Positions 24,517 through 35,657 of a DNA stretch of 64,000 nt are shown piece after piece. The stretch is from contig CM041197.1 in assembly GCA_023078555.1 (NCBI GenBank), positions 434,001 to 498,000 of the forward strand, read 5' to 3'. Every line of letters starts with the position of its first letter. The first letter of the stretch is position 1. The position numbers and the translations under genes are program-made. The notes under the pieces were generated by a model, which did not search any database, was not told where the DNA came from, and worked only from the letters and a program-made list of their open reading frames with translations. This stretch comes from Ulva prolifera (lineage: Eukaryota; Chlorophyta; Ulvophyceae; Ulvales; Ulvaceae).

Positions 24517-25828
24517 GCATGACTGTTCGTAGAGCCGGCTGTGAATTCATGCATTGGCGTGAATCTGACGATCTAGGTGTCATGAAAAGGGACGGCGCCC
24601 GTGCCCTCTGCCATTGATATTCGTAAATCATTCTGGTGTGCCTGCTTGCCGCCGTTGAGTCACCACTACACCTCTACGCACCAGCAGCTCAGTGTCAACT
24701 GTGCGCACAGTTCCGCATGCGGATCCTCTTGCAGTCCAGTTTGATCACTGGGCTGCACAATACACAGGCGTGGGGACGCTTTACAGCGCAGCAAGGAGTG
24801 TACCAAGGCACGTAAAGAGCTGCTTGTAGCCTGTCACTCATCCATTTTGGGGAGAATATTGATTCAGAATGAGGTTTTCACTTCCTGCACTCAAGCAGCC
24901 ATCACAAATTTTGATGCTTATCGTAGATCACAAAGACGAGGGACCTTGTGCGCTCTGGAATTGGTGCCAATGCGAGCCGCTGTGCTTTGCAGGTGCACAT
25001 GTGATCCATGGCATACTGCTTCTTGCGCTTGTCGGGGTCCCTTTCAATTGACGTTGTGGCGAGCCATTACACGTGATTTGACCGTGTGATGTATACTACT
25101 GCTGGCTGAGTGTCGCCCCCAGCCGGGGCCATCTGTGCTGGCCTTGAGGTATGCACACATGCAGACGCCGCACTTTAAATGTTGACGTCCCGGTCACCTT
25201 CTCGCCTTGCGAATGCGCTGCACGAGATTCCTCTACAGAATATTACACGGGGCATATATGCCCAGGGCTGTTGCTGAAGCCTCACGCAATGTGCATGGCA
25301 GCGCTGCTGATGAAAGTTGAAGGAGATATCCTATTCTGGAATGCTGACAGAGCAGACCTGTCTTCAGCAGTGCCGTGCATATCCAGATGCCCGGGGCCAT
25401 CATGCGGGGGGAGGTGTAAGGATTTGTCGCGTATGCCACACTGTATTCCGCCAGCACCCATTCCATAACTGACTGGCAGTTATGGAGTGGGTGCTATTGA
25501 AACGTAGCTGTCAGGGTGTGAACAATGTCGAACCGTTTCAAACCGTTGCCTGCAACGTTGGCGGCTGGACGCACGGGTACTAGGAGTATTGCGGCCTGTG
25601 TGGAGATGGCTGTGGCCAGGGGAGGTGCTGACGTGTGCGGTTGCATAGGTATGTTGGTCTTTGATGCGTGTTGCGGGTTGTGTGGATGTGCGGTTCCCCT
25701 GGTTGTTGCCTTGATGACTTAAGCTTGATCCATTTTACACAGGTACTGATAGTAGATGCCGGGAAACTCAGCTGCTGCATCAATTGAGCTCTAAACAAGC
25801 AGCGGACTATGCTGCTGCAGTACCGAAA
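24517..25828. other. A5-A6 spacer, first part
   Basis: No gene is supported. It contains the 25453-25495 inverted repeat. Confidence 0.45.
25453..25495. repeat. Inverted repeat, 19-bp arms, 5-nt loop
   Basis: Arms 25453-25471 and 25477-25495 pair with one mismatch around ACTGG. Confidence 0.85.
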
Positions 25829-26716
25829 TATAGGGCTGCACATTACAAGTTAAGCCTGTCAAAAGCTTAATTTGGAGTTAATTAAGCCCTTTTAATTAAC
25901 CCTTAATTGTGTTTTGGACGATTAACTTGGCCCAGTTAATATGTAACTTGCTTCAAGTTAAACGCTAAACTTGTAACTTGAAAATCTGATTTGCGGGCTG
26001 TTTAAACCACATAACTTGGCGTGCTGCCCTCGTCGCTGCCCAGGCACGCCTCATGAAAGCAAATCTATGAACGGTTGCTTAAGCAATTGATGCAGCATGG
26101 GTACATGAGTTTGCGTGTTCAGCGTGGCAACTAGATTTAGGCTGTCTCAGTCACTTCTTTGGCTCACTACCTCCAAGACTCTGCCACCAGGCACCTCCCG
26201 CCTGCGCATCATAATAATTCCGATGCCTAATTATATATTATAAGCGTGCTAGGAAGCCGGCTGCGTGTAACGAGTGTTGTGAGGAAGGTGTATATGTACG
26301 AACGGCTGTGATGTAACTGCTGTTCACGTGCATGTCTCAATTGTGTTATAATGTAATTACCCATCTAGGCAAGCATATCGTATGGGTGTGGTATCCAAGT
26401 TGCATGCACTAACACAAAACTGCATTGAAGATGTACATGTGTTGCACACTGTCAGCATCATCTTGACAGCCTTGGCTGCCTTTGCAAGGCAGCCAAGGCT
26501 GCAGCTAGACACACGTGCACATGTCCCGCAAGTCAAAATTGATCTGTAAAAAACCCTTGATATTAAGCAATGCCAGGAACACAGGTTAAGGCCCTTAAGA
26601 AACCCTGAATTTGACGGTTTTGCACTCGAGTAAGTTACACGAAAAATGACCTTTAATAAAGCGTTCTTAATTAACCCTTAATTGCAACTTCGGGCGCCTT
26701 AATTTGCAGCCCTATA
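25829..26716. mobile_element. AT-rich ~0.89-kb non-autonomous DNA transposon
   Basis: Perfect 12-bp terminal inverted repeats TATAGGGCTGCA (25829-25840) and its complement (26705-26716) bound a block much richer in A and T than its surroundings. Subterminal TTAATTAA..CCTTAATTG motifs occur near both ends. TACCGA occurs next to both termini and may derive from a target duplication. No protein-coding frame is inside. The termini resemble hAT-type ends (TAGGG...); the superfamily is an inference. Confidence 0.7.
26467..26501. repeat. Perfect hairpin, 16-bp arms, 3-nt loop
   Basis: Arms 26467-26482 (CAGCCTTGGCTGCCTT) and 26486-26501 are exact complements around TGC, inside the AT-rich element. 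The GC-rich hairpin in an AT-rich element may be a nested insertion. Confidence 0.85.
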
Positions 26717-27949
26717 CCGACCTTTCATGAGCACGTCATTTCACCCTTCATCAATAGCATACATAGGACACGCAGTTAGTGCCGCGCCCCTTTTGAGGAC
26801 CCCTTTGGACATGGCCACATCTCTACGCATCAAGCCCCTTGTGCCTTAAGTGGCCTGTAGCAAATCCTACTCAGAGCAAGCGGAACTAGAGTTACCGGCA
26901 GGTTCTGCCTCATCACAATCGTGATGCACCCGCTACTAGCAAGGCGACGCGTGCCGCCATTCAGTCGTCCACCATGCCTCCGTCTCATATCCCTGGCCCA
27001 TGCTAGTACATACACCCTTCACCACCCAAGAATGCATTGTTCTCATATACATCCGGACACTACTAGTGCACCAGCAAATGCATCCGGATCCCGCTGACCA
27101 CAGAGCTGTCTCCTATGAACATCATAATCAGAATATGCGTTAGTGCACGAGCAAATGCAGCTGTGTGTCAACCTGCTGCATCAGTGCCACCGAAAACTTG
27201 AAGCACCTTGCAAGTGCCTGCATTGGTCAGCAGCACAGTCATGTTATCGCATTGTAGTGTAGCAACCCTATTTGCAGTGCTAGCTGTCCAACCAGGGTTG
27301 TTTGACACATCCCAGCCTCAAAGTTTGAACTAAAGCAGCTACCAGCAAGGCCTCAGCATTGCAATGGGTGAAAGCTTCAGATCTTTCAGATCTAGAAGCG
27401 TTCACCCATCTGAAGCGGATGTTTGGGTATGTGCATGTTGTGTAGGAACCCTGGTTTGGAAGAGGTCCGTCTGCTGCATAAAAGTTGCACTCGTCAGTAC
27501 TGATACCGTGGCTGGCCCATGCACTATCAATCCTACACAATCAGTGCAGGACAAAGTTTGGTGATCGGGCACGCGTTTCGGGCGGAGTTCCGCTCGTTCC
27601 GGGAGCGGGACCCCCCCCCCCCCCCCCCCCCCCGCCCGCTAGCGCTGTGCTGTCACGCCCGCTGCCGGCGCGGCGGCATGCGCGAACACGACGAATACAA
27701 GGCAGCACTTACCAGCTGCTGGGCGCAGCGCCTGCTAAGGTAGCATGACTACAGGTGCGGTTAGTGACTCGTAGGTTTTCGCAGAAGGTCGAAAGATGTA
27801 TCGGAAGTCTGGGCTTGTCATCTCTCGGGAGCAGGGGTTGCGGTATGATGCGGGCCTGGAGGATGCGATCCTGCCGGACTGAGTTGTGCGTGCGGTTGTT
27901 GTGTTCGTGTGTGTGTGAGTGTAGGTTGATGTTGATGCGGATGAGATTC
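26717..27949. other. A5-A6 spacer, middle part
   Basis: No gene is supported. Near 27297 is a diverged half of the 19140 inverted repeat. Near 27375-27415 GTGAAAGCTTCAGATC and a reverse counterpart form a weak inverted repeat. Confidence 0.4.
27611..27633 (+). repeat. Poly-C run (23)
   Basis: Uninterrupted C tract in the A5-A6 spacer. The length may be uncertain in the assembly. Confidence 0.85.
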
Positions 27950-28201
27950 GGTTTCAGTGTTTGTTTTCTCCCGTTCACTCTTTTGTAAAAACCTTTTGAA
28001 AAAACAAAAGAGTGAACGGGAGAAAACAAACACTGAGACCGCAAAGGCTGGGAAACCGCAGGGTGCTGGCCATGGTTCACGACACTCACAATCACAACGT
28101 GTGTGAGTGTGTGTTGAAGTTGATTCGGATATCCATATCACATGATGGGATTCGGTTTCAGTGTCTGTTTTCTCCCGTTAACTCTTTTGTAACACTCTTT
28201 T
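27950..28201. mobile_element. Nested MITE termini (CAAAAGAGTGAACGGG family)
   Basis: Arms 27950-27986 and 28004-28040 are 37-bp inverted copies separated by 17 bp. A further inverted end lies at about 28151-28192, so 28004-28193 reads as a ~190-bp element beside a truncated one. Sequence matches the ends of 19858-20379. A diverged end follows at 28236. Confidence 0.75.
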
Positions 28202-28570
28202 GTACCACAGCCCTCTGCTGAACCCTAGAATCTTTACAAAAGACCGAACGAGAGAAGAACAAACACCAAAACCGAATCTCACGACGACCGGACAGCCCTC
28301 TCCTGAACCCTGGAACTGTCATGCCGGCTTACGGACAGCAATCAGCGCCACTCTTCTGGAACACATCTTCAAAGATGAATGGTCTGCCAGCCATCATGTG
28401 CACCTGCCCTCAACAGCTGTCAATTAGTCCGCTGTCGTTTAATACATCGAAACTGAACAAGTAGCGCTACTCCAGACTGCCAGGACGGTATGCAAGTCCG
28501 CGGCTGCTACCGGCCAAATGCGAAGAGCAGTAGTGCTCAACGCTTTGCAGTGGCAATGTGTTGATGGGCC
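28202..28570. other. Spacer before A6
   Basis: It contains a diverged MITE terminus (about 28236-28283, starting TTACAAAAGACCGAACG) and no gene. Confidence 0.45.
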
Positions 28571-31500
28571 ATGGCGTTCGAGGCGTGGGCCCCGTTCTCG
28601 GAGATGACCCGCCGATGCCTCGTCTGCTGCCACATCGCCAGCCCGTCGTCACCCGAGCTGCAGCAATGTGCCCACTGCAGGTTCAGCGACGAGACAGACC
28701 GCGCTGCTGGCGTGCGTCGGGTGAGCAGTCCCTGCTGCCTCCCGTCACAGCGTCTGCAGTGGGACAGGCTTACGTGCGTGAAAGCTGCGAAGTGCAATGG
28801 GCGAAGCAGCGCACAGGTGTGACGCAAAAGATATGACTGCGCATGGTTGGCGACGACAGCGGTGCTTCATCATCAGCTGCGCCGCGAGGTGCACTCGTGT
28901 TTCGGACAAACGCTGGGGCAGTGGTAATGGTCGACCAGCGTTGTACGGCGCGGTGCCTTTGCCTTCTCTTTCCACCTGCTTCCTCCTAGACGACTGCAAT
29001 GCACACATCATTGCTTCACTGTTGCATAAGGAAGTTTCAACCTTCAATTTTTTCTTCGGTAGTGCGACTTGCCCGGATCATCATGTCACCACTGGTGACA
29101 TGGCATGCTTTGTCTGCAGACCTAAGAATGTCATACCGCCCATCCGCATGGGCTCCAAGGGAGGGCATGCAGGTGGCACCCCCTGTGGGACGCCAGTCGA
29201 CCATGATCACTCAAGAACTCTACTGCAGGTGCCCCTCACACGGCTGGAACAGCTTATCGCGGAGCTACCCGCGAGCCGAGGGCGCAACGACCTGTGCGGC
29301 AGGACCCTGGCTCCCAAGAAGTCCCGCCGCCCACAAGCGGACACCCTGGCCGTCTTCCGAGCCTCGCCGGCGGGAGCATTCGTTGTGCGGGGGGTAATTG
29401 AGCTGCCCACCCGCAGCGTGCTGCTGCTGGACGGCCGCGGCGCCCACTTTGAGGAAGTCACCTTCTCAGGTACTTCTCCCTGCTTGCATGGTCTGCACAA
29501 GCTACGCCAGCCTAAGAGAGGCCAAGAGGTTTGCGACTGCTGCATTGCCAGCACAGTCGTTGCAGACTGCAACTGCAATGCATGCATATGCAGTCATCTG
29601 TTATCCTTGAGGCTGCGAGCTCGCAGCCTCTGAATGTGTAGTCTGAGCTGCTTGCCTCTGGATGCTGGCCAGGAAAGAGTACATGAGAGAGCACGCGCAA
29701 ATGTGTGTACTCGTCAAGCAGACTCGTCAAGCAGACGAGCATGGTGTGCCAACCAGCATTGTGTCGCCAGGCCTGATCGCAAAGAACAATTGTATACACC
29801 ATTGTCCATGTGGCAAAATGAATGGTAATCTAGGTTGAGTTTAACTAGCAGGATTTGAACAGTGGTGTACGTTACTGGAACACTATCCCTGCATCGTATT
29901 TCAACACTTCGGCCGCTGCTTGCAGGAGGCGCAGTCATCTGCGCCGGCCCTGGCTACTGTGGTTCTTTCCGGGGCTGCACCTTCAAGGACTGCCAGCTCT
30001 ACACTGTGCACGGCGCTGCCGCCACGCTCTGCAGCTGCACCTTCTCGTCCACACAGACCACTCACCGGCTTCACGCGTTCCGTGGCGGCCCTGCCGTTGT
30101 GGCCAGCGGTGCCGCCGCTCACGTGACGCTGATCGACTGCGCCCTGAAAGCCTACCCGCACGCTGCCGTCGCAGAGGCCGGGGCCACCGTCGCCGCCACA
30201 GCGACGACCGTCACGCGATGCATCTCCGGCGTCACTGCTAATGGCACCGGTAGCCACATCACAATGCACAGCTGCATCCTGCAGGGGCACCCGGCAAGCG
30301 TACAATGTGTGAAGATTGACGGGGGCTCTGCGCTACTGCGGTGCTGCAAGGTCAGGGGGTTCCCGGCTGCGCTGTGCTCTGAGGGTGAGGGGTCCACCAT
30401 GGAGCTGCATGCATGCAGCGTGTCCGCCGAAGGGACTGCAGTCGACATCACAGGCAGCGGCTGCGCTCTGCTACGCAACACCACCATCAAGGAGCCGAGA
30501 CACCAGGTTGGCACCTTCTGCCGCACCGCCGTCCGTGCCTCTCGCAGGCCCAGAAGTGATCGATGTGGGCATGCTACCCTGGAAGCATGCAGCGTCCAGA
30601 TGGAGCGCTGCAGCGTTGCACAGGATTCAAACTGGGGCAGACCACACAGCAACCAGCAGCTGCCGGCCACCTCGGTTTCGGCTGATCACGGCGCCGCAGC
30701 GGCGCTGCACCTGTGCCTGATCGAGGAGCATGCATGGCCGGAGGATGCAGAGGCTGGTATCTCGCGCCCGCTGGCGGCCACCGAGGGGGGGTTCATATGC
30801 ATGACGCACTGCCACGTGTACACCAGTGGCGAGAGTGTTGTGTCCGACGGCTCAACTCTGCGTGCGGCAGCGTGTCATGTGGAGATGATCGGCGAGATGG
30901 CCGGGGTGCGCGTCGCTTCCAGCACCGTGACCCTTGTGGACACGCACCTGGAGGAGAGCAGCTCGTGTCCGACGTCGGACCGGCCCAACCCGGTGATGAC
31001 GGCCACCCCCGGCTCAACACTGTGGCTACTCCGCACCAGGTTTTCTGGCTCGCGCGCGTTTGCGTCCACTCATGACTGCTGTGTAGTTGCTGTGGGCTGC
31101 TCTATCCGGTGGTCGCCGCAGAAATTTGACAGGTACAGCGTGCCTGCCGCCGCGGTCGGTGACAGCAGAGACGGTGCCAGCACAGCGCGCTCAGGGTGGT
31201 ACTGCAGTGAGTCTTCTGTTCAGCTCCGCGGGGGTTTTATGAGCGGCTTTGAGACCGCCCTCCTGGTGTTGTTACAAGGGACCTCGAAGCGGGGCCGCAT
31301 CATGGCCACCTGCAATGATGTGACATTCTGCGACTGCCAGGTGGGGGTCGCTGTTACAAGCGAGATCAGGAGTGACTCAACTGTAGACGTGCTCGGATGT
31401 GCGATTATGCGAGGGGGAAAGGCGGTCCTTGCGCGCGGGCCGATCGCAGTTCGCGTAGTGGCGTGCAGCATGAACAAAATGTCCGTAGCAGGAATAGCTG

Positions 31501-32333
31501 CTGCAAATGGTGCGGACGTGACAGTGGAGAGATGCCTGGTGGCCGATTGCAGCGTCGGCCTATGGGTGTTTGGCCTGAGCTCCGCGCTGTTGCGTGATTC
31601 TCACCTAGAGACGTGTGGTGCCCGTGCCGCGGCTGTGCGGATCGGGGACACCCTAGCCGACGCGAGTGATGTCTGCCGTGTGGGTGGCAGCTACGAGGAG
31701 GAGGGAAGGGGGGCTGCTCTGGCCGCAGTGTGTACCTCCGGCACGCGGATCAAGTCTGGCGCGCGGTGTGCGCATGATATCGGCGTCTCGGCGGTGGCAA
31801 TTGAGAGGGTGGTGATTGAGGGTGCGCAGGCTGCAGTATTGGTGGAAGGTTTTGGCCGCGTGACTGCGAGCGGCATGTGTGCGGCGTACTGCGGCGCTCC
31901 GCACGTTGACGCGGCGACACTCGAGCCGGCGTGTACCTGGCTGCGGAAGGCAGGGGCGGCCCCGGAGTGCTCTGTTGTCAGCCGTCGCGAGGATGCTGCA
32001 ATCACCATGTTTGCATTGCAGCACATGCTCATGCATAGCCGGCGAGAGGTTTGCACAGCCGCGCACCGGCAAAAGTTTGGGGTAGTCTCGATGAAGGAGA
32101 AGGTCAATATTTCTGAAACGTATGTCCAGGGTCGTGGTATGCGTGTAGACGGAGGACTAGACTGCATTGAAGCTACGCATTGGTATATGAAACTGAACAA
32201 GTATCAGCGGGGAGTGTGTGAGGGGGAGCTCGTGGGCGATTGGATCACCGAGACTCTGTGTCAGCTCATCTCTAGGTCTGTGGGCGAAGTTCTGTTGCTA
32301 GCACTGCTTACCGGGAGCAGCAAGTGGGCATGA
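28571..32333 (+). CDS. A6: three-exon beta-helix array protein
   Basis: Exons are 28571-28816, 29229-29469 and 29926-32333, with 964 residues open through both junctions. Exon 1 encodes MAFEAWAPFSEMTRRC, CLVCCH, CAHC and LQWDRLTCVKAAKC. Exon 2 starts VPLTRLEQLIAELP and ends GAHFEEVTFSG. Exon 3 starts GGAVICAGPGYCGSFRGC. The otherwise invariant insert is altered here: CRVGGS replaces CxxCGR (second cysteine lost) and RCAHDIG replaces RCVHEGG. A metal site at this point would therefore probably be lost although the frame is intact. The C-terminal VGDWITETLC...VGEVLLLALLTGSS is conserved. Sister to A5 by sequence and 3' flank. Role is unknown. Confidence 0.86.
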
Positions 32334-32978
32334 ATGTTCCAAAAACCGGCTGTACACACATGCATTGTTATCAATCTCATGCTCCTACTATGCCAAAATT
32401 TTCTGAACAAGAAGCTGAGTGTGCTATAGCTACATTAAAATAGCATCAATCTTCGAACAAGAATCTGATTCTACTGCTACAGATTCAGAGAGCTGGTGAT
32501 AACTCCGTTGCTTCATGCATGACTGTGTCCACGGCATCCACAGGGGGGCCCCCTCTCGGCCATGCATTTGACCACGTGCCCACTAATCACACCGTCTTGC
32601 TACTCAAAAGAGAGCGTAACACCAACAGGAACTGTTTGTCCTCATGACATACTGTCCGCGGCAGTGCCGCCATCCAGCAGACCAATAAGCTTGTGTGCTA
32701 GCCACACACCCTGTCTACGTGGGGGGGTTGGTGCCAGCTTCTGCTCGCGGCCGTTGTCCTATGGTTCACAAGGATAAAGCTAGCTACGCAGGTGGCACCG
32801 CAGGCCCCAATCAAAGGGAACTCACATCCATGCAACCATGCAACACGTGTTGCTTTCACCATGCATCAACCGCATGCACAGGGCACACAGTCAGGCCCGC
32901 GCTAATCAGTGGCATGAGTCCCGACCAGGTTGCCCTTGACAGTGCCACCCATAACCTTACCGGCAGATTCATTGCAGC
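32334..32978. other. Spacer after A6
   Basis: The first ~30 bp share the A5 3' flank block. A diverged transposon end (TTCACAAGGATAAAGC...GGTGGCACCGCAGG) lies near 32764-32800. No gene is seen. Confidence 0.45.
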
Positions 32979-33344
32979 TCACGCTACTTCAACCCGGGAG
33001 TCTGGTGCGAAAGCGGAGCGGTCCGTAGGACTTGCCATGTGGGAGCGGTGCAGCCTGTAGCCCGCAGCGCACCAGTCCACGGCCGTCGGGGAGGCTGGCA
33101 CGGCACAGGAAAAGCACCTGGAGGCTGAGCAGCTGGCCACCATGGTGCGGAGGAGGCGCAGCGCAATACCTGTGCGCGTTTTTCGGCTCTCACAGCCGCT
33201 GAGCCGCTTGATACCAGTGCTGTCGGCAGTGAACCCGCAGCCATAATGCGTGTTGCTGGTCGCTGCCACATTTACATCGGCCCCGGCTTCCGCGAGGGGG
33301 GCGTACATGTATACGTAGCCGCTACGTAGCCGGCTGCCATGCAT
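32979..33344 (-). pseudogene. Inverted relic of array exon 3
   Basis: On the - strand an open frame reads APLAEAGADVNVAATS, then CGFTADSTG, then ALRLLRTMVAS and PTAVDWC. These match, in family order, AEAGATVxAAAT, GFxxNGTGS, LRLLRTxFxGS and VTAVDxS of A exons 3. The long segment normally between GTGSH and LRLLR is missing. It is the only family sequence in the window pointing the other way, and it marks the end of the A block. Confidence 0.65.
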
Positions 33345-34494
33345 TCAGTCAGCTCCAAGTGGGGATCAGCGCCGGTGGCCACGTCAGAAGGACCGCCATG
33401 CTCTCAGTGGCGGCCCGACTGGCATGTACTCCACATAATATTGAGGTTGACAGCAAATACATGTAATTTTGGATCTGATAACAGAGTCAATTGGTACGCA
33501 CAACCAAGTACACGCGACTTCTTCGCATCAGTCTGAATCTAGGTCTGCTCAGTCTGAATCTAGGTCTGCTCCATGCATCTAGCTACAGCTGAGTAGCTTT
33601 GAAGAGGTGCAAACCTCAAGTGCCGGGTGTGCACGTGGGTGGCACTGTTTAATGCTTGACCTTAAGCTTGACCTTAAGCTTGTCCGCTGGCATGACTGTA
33701 CGGATCCCTGTTTCCCGCAACCGCAAGCTTAAGCCCTGAAGTGACTCCCAGTGGTTCGGCCGAGCAGCTTCGAATTTTGAGGCAAGCCATGCCGCCCTGC
33801 ATGTGCATGTTCCAGGTGGCTGCAGCATGCTATATGGCTGAGATCTTCAAACGTCGTGACAGTCACTGACAATCATTGTGATTGCAGCTTTTTCAAGCAA
33901 CAAACCCGGTGCTGCAGACAATGGCCGTCTAGCTGGCGCTGGAGGGTTTGCTGCTCCAGGGGATTGTTGCTTCGAGAGCAGCCCCGCCACAGGTAGCTCC
34001 AATGCATGCTCGGCTGGTCGATGCAGGTTTTGACTCAGGGTCGGACCTGAGAACCCTCGTAACGGCCCTCGTGATCAGCGATCAACAGCCACACGCGCCG
34101 GCTCGAGGTTCACATATGTATGCGTTACACCGGTCGCAGAAGCAGGCAGCGCAGCTTCGTCAACGAACAGGAAGAGACATGGGCGCACCAACGCCACCCA
34201 AATCAGAGCGTGTTATTACAAAAGAGTAAGCGGGAGAAGGCACCAAAAACAGAGGGTGGTATGCGAGCACTTACGCTCCGCTAGCTTACGCGCAGCTGCT
34301 GAAGTTCGAAATGATTATGCGTTTGCCAGACCATCATGGTCTGATTGACCAATGATTGGTGACGTGGACAGCAGTGACAAGACTGGAACTACTTCGAGTG
34401 CACACTTGTGTGTCCGGATCAAGTGCCGCTTGCGCCGCAAACGTCGCAGAATGCAGTACTCCGCAGCCTCTGGAGCCGCAGCAGGAGCGCTGCT
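33345..34494. other. Spacer between relic and MITE
   Basis: It has short direct repeats (GTCTGAATCTAGGTCTGCTC twice near 33531-33571, and TTGACCTTAAGC twice near 33655-33680). A MITE-type end TTACAAAAGAGTAAGCGGG lies at about 34215. No gene is supported. Confidence 0.45.
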
Positions 34495-34806
34495 GTGTTA
34501 CAAGGACAAAGTAAGGCAGGTAGCACCGCGAGCAACAACCAGGCCTAGGGGAACCGCACACCACGCACTCGCCACACGCAGCACACACCACCACACATCG
34601 CTGCTGTTGGGCGGGGTTCGGGTGGGGATGGGCGTGTGGGCATGGGCGTGTGTGTGGTTGTGTGGCCGTGTCGCTGTGTCCGGCGCGGGTGCTGCCGTTG
34701 CGTGGGTGTTTTGGTGTGCGCTTCGTGTGGCTTGCTGCGTGGTGTGCGTTTCCACTGCTTCTTGCTTGCGGTGCTACCTGCCTCGCTTGCTTTGTCCTTG
34801 TAACAC
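34495..34806. mobile_element. 312-bp MITE, ends GTGTTACAAGGACAAAG
   Basis: Terminal inverted repeats of roughly 40 bp (34495-34535 and 34762-34806) share GTGTTACAAGGACAAAG and GGCAGGTAGCACCGC, differing mainly by a short gap. The interior is GT-rich without a coding frame. CGCTGCT lies at or close to both ends and may be part of a target duplication. Related fragments are at 19069, 32764 and 38751. Confidence 0.82.
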
Positions 34807-35657
34807 ATCGCTGCTGTGCAAGGGCAGTCTCAGCACGCAACGGAGGCTGCTGACAGTGTCCAGAGGTGTGCAAGGTGGACGCCATGCCTTTGCCTTCCAG
34901 TCCCTGAGAGTGGTGATCAGATGTGACAGACCCACAGATCTAGACTGTTGTCTGCACACCGACGCTGCATTGGTTGTGTTGTAAGAACACACCCACACCG
35001 TCCAAAAGCTCCTCTCACAGACTTAATCAACAAGGCCACAAAATAGAACCAAACCGGCCGACCTGTGGAAGTTTTTTTTTGCAGACGTCTTGATTATCCA
35101 ATATACATGCGATTGCACAACACGCCCGAGGCAAAGAAACTGACCAGACTGTGAACTGCCGCCGCGCTTCTGATGTAACATTAAGACAGTGCCAGGCCAT
35201 TTCAAAAAGCCACAAAGACTGTCATTGCTCACTTCGAGACTCGCCCCTCGAGGGACAGGCCTAGGTTGACTGGTAGGAGGTGTGTCCCAGTTGTACAGAT
35301 TCGGCCCAGACAGCAGGTCAACAAAATATTTCCGTCAGTGGGCGTAGGCAGCATGTGCTTTGAATACTCAACCACATCTGGCAGACCAGCTGCAGATGGC
35401 CGGTGCAGCCACATGCAAGGACAGCGGTTGTCAGGCCGGCATCTGCAGTTGGCTGGTTTGGCCAAATGCGCCGCCCTCACCACAGCAAGCCGGTTCTCAG
35501 AAGAAAAACTTATACAGACCCGATGGCGTCATATTTACATCACCAATACACCACCATGCAATAAAAAGAGGTAAATCTGTCTGATCATGCTTCTGTACAC
35601 TGCTGTGTGTGCGGCCGACGCGTCGTGGGGTGGAGATCTCTCTAGACGCCCGAACTG
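34807..35657. other. Spacer upstream (3') of the exonuclease gene end
   Basis: No gene is supported on either strand. Confidence 0.4.

Noticed and set aside
27745-28030. Frames ending in FGFSVCFLPFTLL-like peptides, recurring near 20000 and 28000
   Set aside because: They recur because the MITE terminus recurs; they are not a conserved protein.
34352-34984. 210-codon + strand frame across the MITE
   Set aside because: It spans the inverted-repeat element and its GT-rich core. Composition, not protein constraint, explains it.
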